Of a DNA stretch of 64,000 bases, positions 37,011 through 46,082 are shown piece by piece. The translations under genes and the position numbers were made by a program. Under the pieces are notes generated by a model. The model was not told where the DNA came from and ran no database searches. It was given only the letters and a program-made list of their open reading frames with translations. Position 1 is the stretch's first letter. Every line of letters starts with the position of its first letter. Origin of the DNA: Dokdonia sp. Dokd-P16 (lineage in GTDB: Bacteria > Bacteroidota > Bacteroidia > Flavobacteriales > Flavobacteriaceae); the NCBI RefSeq assembly GCF_003095655.1, contig NZ_CP029151.1:2355001-2419000 (forward strand), given 5' to 3'.

Positions 37011-38321
37011 ATGAAAACATTACTATTACTTTTACTACTTCCGTTTGCATGCATTAACGGTCAGATCTTAACAGAACGCGATAGAGCAGACGTAATCGAT
37101 GAGGTCTTGGCAGATAGATTTAATAATTTACTACCTACATTAATGGATCGCACAGATATAGATATGTGGGTTGTGATATCTAGAGAGTACAACGAAGACC
37201 CAGTTATAAAAACCATGCTTCCTTCTACGTGGCTTAATGCGAGAAGGAGAACTATATTAGTTTTTTATAGGAATAAAGAAGAAAATACGATTGAAAAGCT
37301 AGCAGTTGCTAGATATAACGTAGGAAAGAATATCATCTCTGCGTGGGATAAAGAAAAACAACCAGATCAATGGGCACGTCTTTTAGAGATTATAGAGGAG
37401 CGAAATCCTGCGAAAATTGGTCTTAATTATTCTGATGATTTTGGACTTGCAGATGGGATTGTAAAAACAGATTATGAGGCTTTTATATCAAAACTATCAC
37501 CTGCTCAACAAGCAAAAGTAGTCTCAGCACAAGATCTTGCAGTGGGATGGCTAGAAACACGCACGGCACTTGAAATGAAATATTTTGAACAGCTAGTAGA
37601 TGTAACGCATGATATTATTAAGGATGCCTTTAGCTATAAAGTGATTGTCCCGGGTGTTACAACTACAGATGATGTGGTGTGGTATTTACGCCAGCTAGTT
37701 ACAGATATGGGATTAGAAACATGGTTTCACCCTACGGTTGATATTCAACGATCTGAAGAAAAGCTAGAAAGTCATATTGTTTCATTTTCAAACAGGCCAG
37801 AAGGTAAAGTAATTCAAAAGGGGGACTTATTACACTGTGATTTTGGAATTACTTACTTACGTCTCAATACAGATTGCCAGCAACACGCATATGTTTTAAA
37901 GGATGGCGAGAAAGAACTGCCAGCATTCTTGAGTAAAGCATTTGCAGATGGTAATCGCGTGCAAGATGTGCTTGCTTCAAATTTTAAGACAGGTAAAACA
38001 GGAAATGAAATTCTTTTAAAATCATTAAAAGAGGCTAAGGCAGAAGGTCTTGTGCCTTCTATCTATACGCACCCACTTGGTTTATACGGTCATGCCGCTG
38101 GCCCTACGATTGGGATGTGGGATTCTCAAGGTGGTGTGCCAGGAACAGGAGACTACAAGCTTTATGAGAACACAGCATACGCTATCGAACTCAATACTAC
38201 CGTAACCATTCCAGAGTGGAATAAGGACATTAGAATTATGCTTGAGGAAGCAGGATTTTGGGGTGAAGATGGCTTTAGATATGTTTCAGGAAGGCAAGAA
38301 GAAATACTTATTGTTAAGTAA
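37011..38321 (+). CDS. M24-family metallopeptidase (Xaa-Pro aminopeptidase-like), exported
   Basis: The start at ATG 37011 gives a signal peptide (MKTLLLLLLLPFACINGQ) and a protein of about 436 residues. The upstream TTG at 36975 lies inside the terminator and is rejected. The pita-bread catalytic domain shows metal ligands in HCDFGITYLRLNTDCQQ, THPLGLYGHAAGP, AYAIELNTTV and the final EEA region. The N-terminal half (WVVISREYNEDPVIK, then PSTWLNARRRTILVFY) fits creatinase/prolidase-like proteins. It probably cleaves peptides in the periplasm, but exact specificity is not clear. Confidence 0.88.
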   Translation: MKTLLLLLLLPFACINGQILTERDRADVIDEVLADRFNNLLPTLMDRTDIDMWVVISREYNEDPVIKTMLPSTWLNARRRTILVFYRNKEENTIEKLAVARYNVGKNIISAWDKEKQPDQWARLLEIIEERNPAKIGLNYSDDFGLADGIVKTDYEAFISKLSPAQQAKVVSAQDLAVGWLETRTALEMKYFEQLVDVTHDIIKDAFSYKVIVPGVTTTDDVVWYLRQLVTDMGLETWFHPTVDIQRSEEKLESHIVSFSNRPEGKVIQKGDLLHCDFGITYLRLNTDCQQHAYVLKDGEKELPAFLSKAFADGNRVQDVLASNFKTGKTGNEILLKSLKEAKAEGLVPSIYTHPLGLYGHAAGPTIGMWDSQGGVPGTGDYKLYENTAYAIELNTTVTIPEWNKDIRIMLEEAGFWGEDGFRYVSGRQEEILIVK

Positions 38322-38329
38322 TATAAATA

Positions 38330-38344
38330 CGCTTTCGCGAAAAA
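38330..38344. repeat. Degenerate palindrome (intergenic)
   Basis: The left half ACGCTTTCGCGAAA is intact, but the right arm reads AATTG. It lies between the stops of the convergent M24 and xerD genes and looks like a decayed copy. Confidence 0.75.
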
Positions 38345-38357
38345 TTGAAACAAAATC

Positions 38358-39260
38358 CTAAGAGTCCTTTCTAGGGTGATATTGCTCCATCACGCGAGCG
38401 AGATCACTGCGATCTACGTGCATATAGATTTCGGTAGTTGTAATGCTCTCGTGGCCTAGCATTTGCTGGATACTTCTCAAATCGGCGCCATTTTGTAAAA
38501 GGTGTGTGGCAAAGCTGTGACGAAACGTATGCGGACTAATACTTTTCTTAATTCCAGCTTTTACAGCGAGATCTTTTATGATTGTAAAAATCATCGCGCG
38601 TGTGAGTTGGCGACCTCTTCTATTTAAAAATAAAATATCTACATACTCTGGTTTGACGTCTATATGCGTTCGTATTTCATTGCGGTAAATGTCGATGTAC
38701 TTCTGAGTATGCTCACTTATAGGGACAAAGCGCTGTTTGTCTCCCTTACCTATCACATTTATAAATCCCTCTTCAAAATATAAGTCAGAAAGTTTTAGGC
38801 TTATTAATTCTGTTACACGCAGACCGCAAGAATAGAGTGTCTCTAGCATAGCGCGATTGCGTTCTCCCTGAGGAGTAGAGAGGTCAATGGCAGTGATAAG
38901 AGCGTCTATTTCCTCTTCAGCTAGTGTGTCTGGAAGTTTACGACCTAATCTAGGAGATTCTATAAGATCTAATGGATTATCTTTTCTATAATCTTCAAAT
39001 ATCAGATAATTAAAAAAGCCTTTAAGCCCAGAGATAATACGAGCCTGTGATCTGGCTTGTACTTCCTTTGCTATGGTATATATAAAATCTTGAATGTCAT
39101 CTTTAGATATAGTAATAGGGTCTGGGGCACTATCTAATTGCTCCAGATGACGCGTTAGTTTTTTTAAGTCGCGAGCATAGTTGTCTATAGTGTTCTCAGA
39201 GAGACCACGTTCTATACGTAAGTAACTTTTGTAGTTTGATATGCCTGTTTCCCATTTCAC
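38358..39260 (-). CDS. xerD: Tyrosine recombinase XerD, GTG start
   Basis: The 300-residue recombinase would resolve chromosome dimers at dif. Catalytic residues are visible: Arg in CGLRVTEL, His/Arg in SPHTFRHSFATHLL, His in LGHESITTTEIY and the nucleophile Tyr in the same segment. The N-terminal SAM-like domain (LRIERGLSENTIDNYARDL) is intact. The frame opens with GTG at 39260; no in-frame ATG fits, and the start sits inside a small inverted repeat (39255-39270). The order xerD then aroQ, with one gene between, is common in flavobacteria. Confidence 0.95.
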   Translation of the reverse strand: MKWETGISNYKSYLRIERGLSENTIDNYARDLKKLTRHLEQLDSAPDPITISKDDIQDFIYTIAKEVQARSQARIISGLKGFFNYLIFEDYRKDNPLDLIESPRLGRKLPDTLAEEEIDALITAIDLSTPQGERNRAMLETLYSCGLRVTELISLKLSDLYFEEGFINVIGKGDKQRFVPISEHTQKYIDIYRNEIRTHIDVKPEYVDILFLNRRGRQLTRAMIFTIIKDLAVKAGIKKSISPHTFRHSFATHLLQNGADLRSIQQMLGHESITTTEIYMHVDRSDLARVMEQYHPRKDS

Positions 39261-39376
39261 GAAAGTGAAAATACAATTATTAAAGGATTCTCAATTAACA
39301 AGAGTTTAGAAAGTGCCTAACATGCATTTAACACGATGATGGATAGCTTTGAATATCATTTAAAACAAACACAAAC

Positions 39377-39985
39377 ATGAAAAAAATAGTAGTAGTAGCA
39401 ATCGCAGCTTTATTTGGAACTGTAGCAGTTCAAGCACAAGATGAGGTGTCTTTTGGAGCAAAAGGAGGAGTTAACTTTGCAACCGTAGGAGGAGACGATT
39501 TTGATGATCCAGATGCGAGAACAAGCTTCCATTTTGGAGGATTTGTAGAAGTGCCTATCACAGAGAAATTCTCAATACAGCCAGAGGTTTATTATTCGGG
39601 GCAAGGGTATGACATTCAGAGTGTTAATAACGGAGATGATGTCGAGTTTCAGCTAGATTATATTAACGTGCCAGTACTTGCAAAATATTACTTTGTAGAT
39701 GGGTTTTATGGAGAAGTAGGGCCGCAAATAGGATTTAATGTAAATAGCGAGATTGATTCTAATCCTGATGGAAATTCTGGAGATATCAATTTTAATAACG
39801 ACGCTATAAACACGATAGACTTTGCTGTTGTAGGTGGACTAGGATATAAACTTAACAATGGTTTATTCTTTAACGCGCGTTATAACTTAGGACTTTCTGA
39901 CGTTTTTAGTAGTGAAGACCTGGGAGGTTTTGACCTTGATGCTCGTAATAGAGTATTTATGTTAGGAGCTGGATTTGCATTTTAA
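39377..39985 (+). CDS. Small outer-membrane beta-barrel protein (porin/PorT-like)
   Basis: The 202-residue protein has a signal peptide (MKKIVVVAIAALFGTVAVQAQ) followed by SFGAKGGVNFATVGG, FHFGGFVEVPITEKFSIQPEVYYSGQGY and YINVPVLAKYYF, typical of the outer-membrane beta-barrel (OMP_b-brl_2) family. It ends in an aromatic residue (MLGAGFAF), as barrel proteins do. The function is probably structural or a small pore; no substrate can be inferred. A terminator follows at 40011. Confidence 0.9.
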   Translation: MKKIVVVAIAALFGTVAVQAQDEVSFGAKGGVNFATVGGDDFDDPDARTSFHFGGFVEVPITEKFSIQPEVYYSGQGYDIQSVNNGDDVEFQLDYINVPVLAKYYFVDGFYGEVGPQIGFNVNSEIDSNPDGNSGDINFNNDAINTIDFAVVGGLGYKLNNGLFFNARYNLGLSDVFSSEDLGGFDLDARNRVFMLGAGFAF

Positions 39986-40010
39986 TAGTTAATTAATAAG
40001 AATTGTGAAG

Positions 40011-40036
40011 AGCGCCTTGTTATAGGCGCTTTTTTT
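40011..40036 (+). terminator. Intrinsic terminator of the beta-barrel gene
   Basis: The stem AGCGCC(T) / (A)GGCGCT is followed by seven T, 26 nt after the stop codon. Confidence 0.9.
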
Positions 40037-40061
40037 ACGCCTTGTAAATCTGTATTTTTAT

Positions 40062-40075
40062 GCTTTCGCGAAAGC
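40062..40075. repeat. Palindrome copy 11 (intergenic, before aroQ)
   Basis: An exact 14-bp core 20 nt before the aroQ start; the flanks (TAT and GTACT) are not symmetrical. Confidence 0.95.
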
Positions 40076-40095
40076 GTACTCAACAACTATAACCT

Positions 40096-40518
40096 ATGAA
40101 ATTACTTATAATAAATGGCCCGAATTTAAATATGCTAGGTAAGCGTGAACCAGAAATTTACGGGACTGAAACATTTGAGGATTACTTTACAAAACTTCAG
40201 TTTGCATATAAAGATACAGAGCTTAGCTATTTTCAAAGTAATATAGAAGGAGAGCTCATTTCAAAATTGCACGAAGCAAACGATACCTTTGACGGAGTGA
40301 TTTTAAACGGAGCAGCTTATTCACATACCTCTGTAGGACTAGGAGACGCTGTAGCTTCCATCAGTACGCCAGTTATAGAAGTCCATATTTCCAATACATT
40401 TGCGAGAGAAGAGTTTAGACATCATTCGTACCTTTCTAAATATGTAAAAGGTGTAATAGTAGGCTTTGGTTTAAAAAGTTATAATCTTGCTATTGAGAAT
40501 TTCTTGATGAAGGATTAA
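40096..40518 (+). CDS. aroQ: 3-Dehydroquinate dehydratase, type II
   Basis: The 140-residue enzyme of the shikimate pathway converts 3-dehydroquinate to 3-dehydroshikimate. Type II motifs are MKLLIINGPNLNMLGKREPEIYG with the catalytic Tyr and Arg, SNIEGELISKLHEA, ILNGAAYSHTS, and VHISNTFAREEFRHHSYLS with the catalytic His. The length is as usual for the family. It converges with the frameshifted phosphodiesterase gene, with a weak hairpin (40531-40547) between the stops. Confidence 0.96.
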   Translation: MKLLIINGPNLNMLGKREPEIYGTETFEDYFTKLQFAYKDTELSYFQSNIEGELISKLHEANDTFDGVILNGAAYSHTSVGLGDAVASISTPVIEVHISNTFAREEFRHHSYLSKYVKGVIVGFGLKSYNLAIENFLMKD

Positions 40519-40547
40519 AAGAGATTTTAAGCCTCTTCTTTAAGAGG

Positions 40548-41839
40548 TTATTCTTGTAGCATGCCTTTTAAGTATGATAATTTACCATCTACGTTAGTCG
40601 GCACAGGTAGCCCTAGAATTTCACATATCATAGGGTAGACGTGAATGTTTTTTACAGAAGGTAAACTTCCTCCCACATTAATTGCAGGGCCTTTTGCATA
40701 AAGAATGCCGTGCATATCTTTTAAAGCGGGAGTAAATCCATGTACACCAAATACTTCCTGATTTCCAGCCTTTCTTCTTTCGATACTCTTATTTGAGCTA
40801 AAGTAATACCCGTCATCAGGGATTACTTGTATGGGTCCCCAGTTCTTATTTTTGGAACATATTCAAAATGTGGTGCGTCTTTGGTTTTATAAACCGTGAA
40901 TTTGTTTTCTAGTTTCTTTAATTGGTTGAAAATGTTGTTAGTCTCCTCACTATTATGAGGATGTATATTGAGAATGACACCATTGTCGATCAGGTTGTAA
41001 AGAGCATCATTTACTAATGTATCTGTGGTAATAAGTTTTTCAATAGATTGCTCTGCCATACCATGGTCTGATACAATGACAATATTTACAGGTAAACCTG
41101 TGCTGTCAACGCGGTCAAATAAATCTCCTAACGTGCTATCTAGTTTTAATAGTGCCTCTTTAATTTTCTCTTTATTGTTAGGGCCGTAACGACGTCCAGT
41201 ATCATCCATATCAGAAAAATATAGAGTAATGAGATGTGGTCTTGTCTCTTCGGGCATATCTAGCCATTTTATAGCTTGATCTACGCGTTCTTGATTGGTT
41301 ACTTTTCCATCGTAATTATAATAGTAAGTAGGGTGTACACCTTGAATATCTGCTTCTGTGCCAACAAAAAAGTAACTAGCTGTTACCATCCCTGTACTAT
41401 TTGCGTTTACCCATAAGGGAGTGCCTTTGTAGAAGGATCCGTCTGTTACAGTCTCACGATTACCTATACTGTACGTTTTTTTCTTTTTATAATCGTAATA
41501 TGAGTTTGCAAGCAGACCATGATGATCAGGATACATTCCTGTTGCAATCGTGTAATGGTTAGGGAATGTTTTTGTGGGGAAAGACGGTATTAATGAAGCG
41601 GCTTGAGATCCTTCGTTAATAAATGAACTTAGATGAGGGGGATTGTAGGTACGTACATAATCGTGTCTAAAACCATCGAGAGATATTAATATAACATATG
41701 GTTTCTCTATAGACTCAGCAGTGTTTACTGTGGTAAGTGGTGCAAAACGATTTGCATTTAAAGCAGGCCCGCACGACACTAATATGAAGGAAATTACAAG
41801 GAGATATAATAATTTAAAGAGACCAAGATGTTTCATCAT
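40548..41839 (-). pseudogene. Nucleotide pyrophosphatase/phosphodiesterase (ENPP/alkaline phosphatase family), frameshifted
   Basis: The first 1.0 kb encodes 338 residues ending PHFEYVPKIRTGDPYK and a stop. One extra base in an A5 run (40849-40853) restores the frame as FEYVPKNKNWGPIQVIPDDGY and adds about 100 family-like residues to KGMLQE at 40548, including VFGVHGFTPALKDMHGILYAKGP. The intact part has a lipoprotein signal (LVSC), the metal-binding LISLDGFRHDY, the catalytic Thr in PSFPTKTFPNHYT and SDHGM. The lesion removes the C-terminal metal His (GVHGF). It may be a real pseudogene or a sequencing error in the homopolymer. No second copy is in the window. Confidence 0.88.
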
Positions 41840-41891
41840 ACAGCTATTAATTACTAATAGTAAAGCTAACTATTTTGAGAGGTTATAAAAT

Positions 41892-41920
41892 AGAAAATCC
41901 TGCCAAAGGCAGGATTTTCT
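41892..41920 (-). terminator. Intrinsic terminator of lpdA
   Basis: A 12-bp perfect stem (AGAAAATCCTGC / GCAGGATTTTCT), 30 nt after the lpdA stop on the minus strand; the symmetrical T/A runs let it work on both strands. Confidence 0.85.
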
Positions 41921-41949
41921 AAAAACTTTATATGTATAAAGTGTAGCTC

Positions 41950-43326
41950 TTATAAGTGAATTACTTCTCCATAAGCATCTGCCACTGCTTCCATTACAGC
42001 CTCACTCATTGTAGGGTGTGGGTGGATGGTTTTTAATACTTCGTGACCTGTAGTTTCTAGTTTACGTCCTAGAACTGCTTCTGCAATCATATCTGTAACT
42101 CCTGCACCTATCATGTGACAACCTAGCCACTCACCGTATTTTGCATCAAAGATTACTTTTACAAAACCATCTTTTGCTCCAGAAGCACTTGCTTTACCAG
42201 ATGCAGAAAAAGGGAATTTACCCACTTTTAATTCATATCCAGCTTCTTTTGCTTGCTTTTCTGTCATTCCTACAGATGCAATCTCTGGAGTTGCATAGGT
42301 ACATCCAGGGATGTTGCCGTAGTCTATTTTTTCTACGTTCATACCCGCAATTTTCTCTACACAAGTAATTCCTTCTGCAGATGCTACGTGAGCAAGTGCA
42401 GGACCAGGAGTTACATCTCCTATTGCATAGTAACCTGGCATGTTAGTTTGGTAAAAATCATTAACGATAATTTTATCTTTATCTGTAACGATACCTACAT
42501 CCTCAAGGCCTATGTTTTCAATATTAGTTTTGATTCCTACTGCACTTAGTACGATATCTGCTTCAAGGATTTCTTCTCCTTTTTTAGTTTTTACCGTAGC
42601 TTTTACACCAGTTTTTGTTTTTTCTACCTTTTCTACAGAAGAGTTTGTCATTACCTTAATTCCAGCCTTCTTCATAGAACGCTCAAATTGCTTTGATACA
42701 TCTTCATCCTCTACAGGGACAACGTTTGGTAAGTACTCTACAATAGTTACATCTGTACCCATTGTGTTATAAAAACTAGCAAACTCAACACCTATTGCTC
42801 CAGATCCTACTACAATCATAGATTTAGGTTGCTTTTCAAGTGTCATCGCTTTACGGTATCCTATTACTGTCTCACCGTCTTGCTTAAGATTAGGTAGCTC
42901 ACGTGAGCGAGCACCCGTTGCAATAATAATATGGTTTGCGCTATATTCTTTACCGTCTACCTCTACCTTTTTACCAGGCTTGATTTTTCCGTAGCCGTTT
43001 ATAACGTCTATTTTATTTTTCTTCATTAGGAATTGAACACCTTTGCTCATTCCTTCAGCAACACCACGGCTACGCTTTACAACTGCAGTAAAGTCTTTTT
43101 CTACTCCTGTTGCTTTAAGACCATAGTCTTCTGCGTGATTTAAGTATTCAAATACTTGAGCACTTTTAAGAAGGGCTTTTGTAGGGATACAACCCCAGTT
43201 CAAACACACACCTCCTAGGCTTTCTTTTTCAATAACCGCAGTTTTTAAGCCTAACTGGCTTGCGCGTATTGCTGTTACATATCCGCCTGGACCACTTCCT
43301 AAAACGATTACATCATATTTGCTCAT
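41950..43326 (-). CDS. lpdA: Dihydrolipoyl dehydrogenase (E3)
   Basis: The 458-residue flavoprotein reoxidises lipoamide in 2-oxo acid dehydrogenase complexes with NAD+. Motifs: the FAD-binding GSGPGGYVTAIRASQLG, the redox pair in GGVCLNWGCIPTK, the NAD-binding VVGSGAIGVEFASFY, AIGDVTPGPALAHVA and the interface His/Glu in HPHPTMSEAVMEA. The length and both ends are normal. It stands apart from the E1 and E2 genes, as is common in this group. A terminator and a palindrome separate it from the upstream msrB pair. Confidence 0.97.
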   Translation of the reverse strand: MSKYDVIVLGSGPGGYVTAIRASQLGLKTAVIEKESLGGVCLNWGCIPTKALLKSAQVFEYLNHAEDYGLKATGVEKDFTAVVKRSRGVAEGMSKGVQFLMKKNKIDVINGYGKIKPGKKVEVDGKEYSANHIIIATGARSRELPNLKQDGETVIGYRKAMTLEKQPKSMIVVGSGAIGVEFASFYNTMGTDVTIVEYLPNVVPVEDEDVSKQFERSMKKAGIKVMTNSSVEKVEKTKTGVKATVKTKKGEEILEADIVLSAVGIKTNIENIGLEDVGIVTDKDKIIVNDFYQTNMPGYYAIGDVTPGPALAHVASAEGITCVEKIAGMNVEKIDYGNIPGCTYATPEIASVGMTEKQAKEAGYELKVGKFPFSASGKASASGAKDGFVKVIFDAKYGEWLGCHMIGAGVTDMIAEAVLGRKLETTGHEVLKTIHPHPTMSEAVMEAVADAYGEVIHL

Positions 43327-43393
43327 ATCTAGATTTTTTTAAGTCTAATTATTGTAGTTCAAAAATACGGATTATCCCGTCATATATAAAACA

Positions 43394-43422
43394 GAAAAAC
43401 CGAAGTGTTTGCTTCGGTTTTT
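43394..43422 (-). terminator. Terminator of the msrB operon
   Basis: The stem AAAAACCGAAG / CTTCGGTTTTT has A/T runs on both sides and lies between msrB (stop at 43458) and lpdA (start at 43326). Confidence 0.82.
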
Positions 43423-43434
43423 ATTGGTGTTTTT

Positions 43435-43452
43435 ACGCTTTCGCGAAAGCGT
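43435..43452. repeat. Palindrome copy 12 (intergenic, msrB-lpdA)
   Basis: An exact 18-bp palindrome (core plus AC/GT flanks), five nt after the msrB stop on the minus strand. Confidence 0.95.
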
Positions 43453-43457
43453 GATTC

Positions 43458-43847
43458 TTATTTTTCAAAGTCTATACTGAGCGAATTTACACAGTATCGT
43501 TGTCCGCTTGCGGTAGGGCCATCGTCAAAAACATGTCCTAAGTGTGATCCACAATTAGAACAAAGAATTTCTGTTCTTATCATCCCTAGCGTTTTGTCAC
43601 GTACATACTCCACCGTTCCCGGTATGGACTTGTCAAAACTAGGCCACCCACAACCACTGTCAAATTTTGACGCGCTTTCAAAAAGCTTTTGATCACAAGC
43701 GCCGCAATGGTAAGCGCCTTCTTCATTGTGTAGATTATAGGTTCCAGTAAATGGACGTTCTGTTCCTTTTTCTCTAAGTATGCGGTAACGATCTGGGCCT
43801 AGCTCCTTGAGCCACTCAGCCTCCGTTTTTTCTATTGGGTAGCTCAT
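43458..43847 (-). CDS. msrB: Peptide-methionine (R)-S-oxide reductase, cytoplasmic
   Basis: This MsrB of about 129 residues reduces methionine-R-sulfoxide. The start at 43847 (MSYPIEKTEAEW) is preferred over a longer frame from 43874, because the extra residues run into the upstream msrB gene. It has two zinc pairs (CGACDQ and CSNCGSHLGH), GCGWPSF and the catalytic Cys in RYCVNSLSIDF. Its start lies one nt after the stop of the lipoprotein msrB, so the two form a tandem operon. Confidence 0.95.
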   Translation of the reverse strand: MSYPIEKTEAEWLKELGPDRYRILREKGTERPFTGTYNLHNEEGAYHCGACDQKLFESASKFDSGCGWPSFDKSIPGTVEYVRDKTLGMIRTEILCSNCGSHLGHVFDDGPTASGQRYCVNSLSIDFEK

Positions 43848-43848
43848 A

Positions 43849-44328
43849 TTATTTTGAATCTGGCACAAATACAAGTGCGTCTCCGTTAATACAATGTCTC
43901 TTTCCAGTAGTTTTTTTAGGGCCGTCGTTAAAAACGTGTCCTAGATGTCCACCACAAGTAGCACAGTGCTCTTCGGTTCTAGTATAACCAAGTTTACGAT
44001 CAGAGCTATAGGCTATATTGCCTTCTATACCTTTGTCAAAACTAGGCCATCCAGTACCACTGTCAAATTTATCTTTTGTCTTAAAAAGTGGCGTATCACA
44101 AGCAGCACAGTGAAAAGTTCCTGCTTCTTTTACATTATTGAGCGGGCTAGAATTAGGTCGCTCTGTACCTTCTAAACGCAACACATAATATTGCTCTTCT
44201 GTGAGTTGAGCTTTCCACTCGGCATCTGTTTTTGTAATCTCAAAACTTTCTTTTTTGCTCTCTTGAGCAGACCCTTTGCAACTAGCAAAAATGCTCAATA
44301 AAGCAACTACTCCTATTATTCTTCTCAT
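43849..44328 (-). CDS. msrB: Peptide-methionine (R)-S-oxide reductase, lipoprotein form
   Basis: The start at 44328 gives a 159-residue protein with a lipoprotein signal (MRRIIGVVALLSIFASCKG, Cys18) and a rare good AAAGGA-like site (AAAAGGAAAT) just upstream. The MsrB domain is complete: CAACDTP and CATCGGHLGH zinc pairs, GTGWPSF, and the catalytic Cys in RHCINGDALVF. It would repair oxidised envelope proteins. It differs from the downstream paralogue at the CysAsnSer site (Cys-Ile-Asn-Gly), so the two are old duplicates. Confidence 0.94.
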   Translation of the reverse strand: MRRIIGVVALLSIFASCKGSAQESKKESFEITKTDAEWKAQLTEEQYYVLRLEGTERPNSSPLNNVKEAGTFHCAACDTPLFKTKDKFDSGTGWPSFDKGIEGNIAYSSDRKLGYTRTEEHCATCGGHLGHVFNDGPKKTTGKRHCINGDALVFVPDSK

Positions 44329-44626
44329 AACTATTTCCTTTTTAAGTAAAGTTAATTCATTACTGTAGACTTGGTCGTTAAAGCATTGTGAAAATGACAT
44401 ATCATATGCAATTATCAGTTTGCATTTATTGGGATAAAATAGACTTCTGTTCATCATGTATTGTTATGGTATTATTAAAAAATTATGATATCACTTGATT
44501 TTGTATCTTATAAATGTGAATAAATCATGCTTAGTTATTTATGATTTAACCTATATTTAATAGCTCATAAAGAGTCGTACTCTTAATAACCGTTACATTT
44601 AAGATATTATCTAATTACCTGAAACT

Positions 44627-46054
44627 ATGAATATTCTTCATGTAAGTGCCGAGTGTTATCCTGTCGCAAAAGTGGGCGGGCTAGCAGATGTGGTAGGTGC
44701 TCTTCCTAAATATCAAAATCGCATAGGTCATACAGCGGCAGTTATTATGCCATATTATAAGAATAGCTGGGTGGAGCGTGCAACTGGTTCTATCGTGTTT
44801 TTTTATAACCTAGTAATAGAGGGTAAAACTTATTTTAGCGAAGTTATAGATGTAGATAATGAGCTTGGTTTTCCATTGTTTGTAGTAAGAATTACAGAAC
44901 TCACAGATAGGAAAAACGTGTATGGATATGATGATGATCCTTTGCGCTTTGTCGCTTTTCAGCGAGTAGTGTTGCAATGGGTGCTCAGTTTAAAGAGAAA
45001 ACTAGATATTATACATTGCCATGACCATCATACTGGATTTATACCCTTTATGATGCAGCATTGCCTAGAATTTGATAGCCTTATGAAAGTGCCTACGTTG
45101 CTTTCTATTCACAATGCACAGTATCAAGGTAATTTTTCTCATGAAATGGTAGGGATGTTACCACGCTTTCGCGAAAGCGATCTAGGACTACTAGATTGGT
45201 ATGGAGAGATAAACCCACTTGCTGCTGCTATAAAATGCGCATGGCGCGTGAATACAGTGTCTCCATCATATATGGTAGAATTACAAGAAAAAGCAAACGG
45301 ACTAGAAGGTTTACTTCGAGATGAGAAATCAAAGTGCGTAGGGATTCTAAATGGTATTGATGCCGAAACATGGAATCCTGCTACAGATGATTACCTAATT
45401 AAAAATTTTACAACAAGAACGAGAGCTAAAGGCCGCGAGGCTAATAAAAAGGCTATTTGTGAAGAATTTGGACTAGACGCTTCAAAACCACTCTTCGGGT
45501 TTATAGGAAGACTTGTTTGGGAGAAAGGAGCAGATTTACTACCAGAGATTATCGATACTGCTTTAAAAAAGCACGATATCAATATTATTTTATTAGGAAG
45601 CGGCTCGCCAGAAGTGGAGCGCCAACTAGAAGAACTTAAAACCAACTTTAAAGGACGATATAATGCTCATATAGGTTACGAAGAAAGAATGTCACACCAA
45701 GTATATGCTGGAGCAGATTTTCTTTTAATGCCTAGTAGAGTGGAGCCTTGTGGTTTAAATCAATTGTATAGCTTGAGATATGGTTGTATGCCAATTGTAC
45801 GCCGTACGGGAGGTTTAAAAGATACAGTAGTAGACATAGGTGATGGCGGTAATGGTATTTGTCATGATCAAACTTCTGTATGGGACGTTGTATACAGTAT
45901 AGAGCGCGCTTCTCTTTTTTATAAGGATAAGAAAGCCTTTAGTGCAAATCAAAAACAAATGATGGAGATAGACCATAGCTGGGAAAATGCAGCCGGTACT
46001 TACGCCTCATTATACAAAGAAATGATACCAAAAAAAGTGAATATCAAAAAATAA
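44627..46054 (+). CDS. glgA: Glycogen synthase (ADP-glucose, GT5)
   Basis: The 475-residue GT-B enzyme adds glucose from ADP-glucose to the growing alpha-1,4-glucan. Motifs: the N-terminal KVGGLADVVGALP (residues 15-27), HCHDHHTGFIP, GFIGRLVWEKGADLL and SRVEPCGLNQLYSLRYGCMPIVRRTGGLKDTV. The length is normal. A palindrome copy (45164-45179) is read as RFRES in LPRFRESDLGLLDW, within the N-terminal domain. It begins the glgA-glgC-glgB operon (28-nt and overlapping junctions). Confidence 0.96.
   Translation: MNILHVSAECYPVAKVGGLADVVGALPKYQNRIGHTAAVIMPYYKNSWVERATGSIVFFYNLVIEGKTYFSEVIDVDNELGFPLFVVRITELTDRKNVYGYDDDPLRFVAFQRVVLQWVLSLKRKLDIIHCHDHHTGFIPFMMQHCLEFDSLMKVPTLLSIHNAQYQGNFSHEMVGMLPRFRESDLGLLDWYGEINPLAAAIKCAWRVNTVSPSYMVELQEKANGLEGLLRDEKSKCVGILNGIDAETWNPATDDYLIKNFTTRTRAKGREANKKAICEEFGLDASKPLFGFIGRLVWEKGADLLPEIIDTALKKHDINIILLGSGSPEVERQLEELKTNFKGRYNAHIGYEERMSHQVYAGADFLLMPSRVEPCGLNQLYSLRYGCMPIVRRTGGLKDTVVDIGDGGNGICHDQTSVWDVVYSIERASLFYKDKKAFSANQKQMMEIDHSWENAAGTYASLYKEMIPKKVNIKK
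45164..45179. repeat. Palindrome copy 13 (inside glgA)
   Basis: An exact 16-bp copy read as RFRES. The surrounding LPRFRE..GLLDW looks conserved in flavobacterial GlgA as far as I recall, so the palindrome arose within pre-existing coding sequence. Confidence 0.95.
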
Positions 46055-46082
46055 AATTACCAAACTCTAAAAGCAATAAATA

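Noticed and set aside
40841-40860. Programmed frameshift in the ENPP gene
   Set aside because: An A5 run without a stem or Shine-Dalgarno-like stimulator is not enough to propose recoding; loss or error is simpler.
44329-44457. Longer start for the lipoprotein MsrB
   Set aside because: The additional 43 residues show no similarity to MsrB and hide the lipoprotein signal that begins at 44328.
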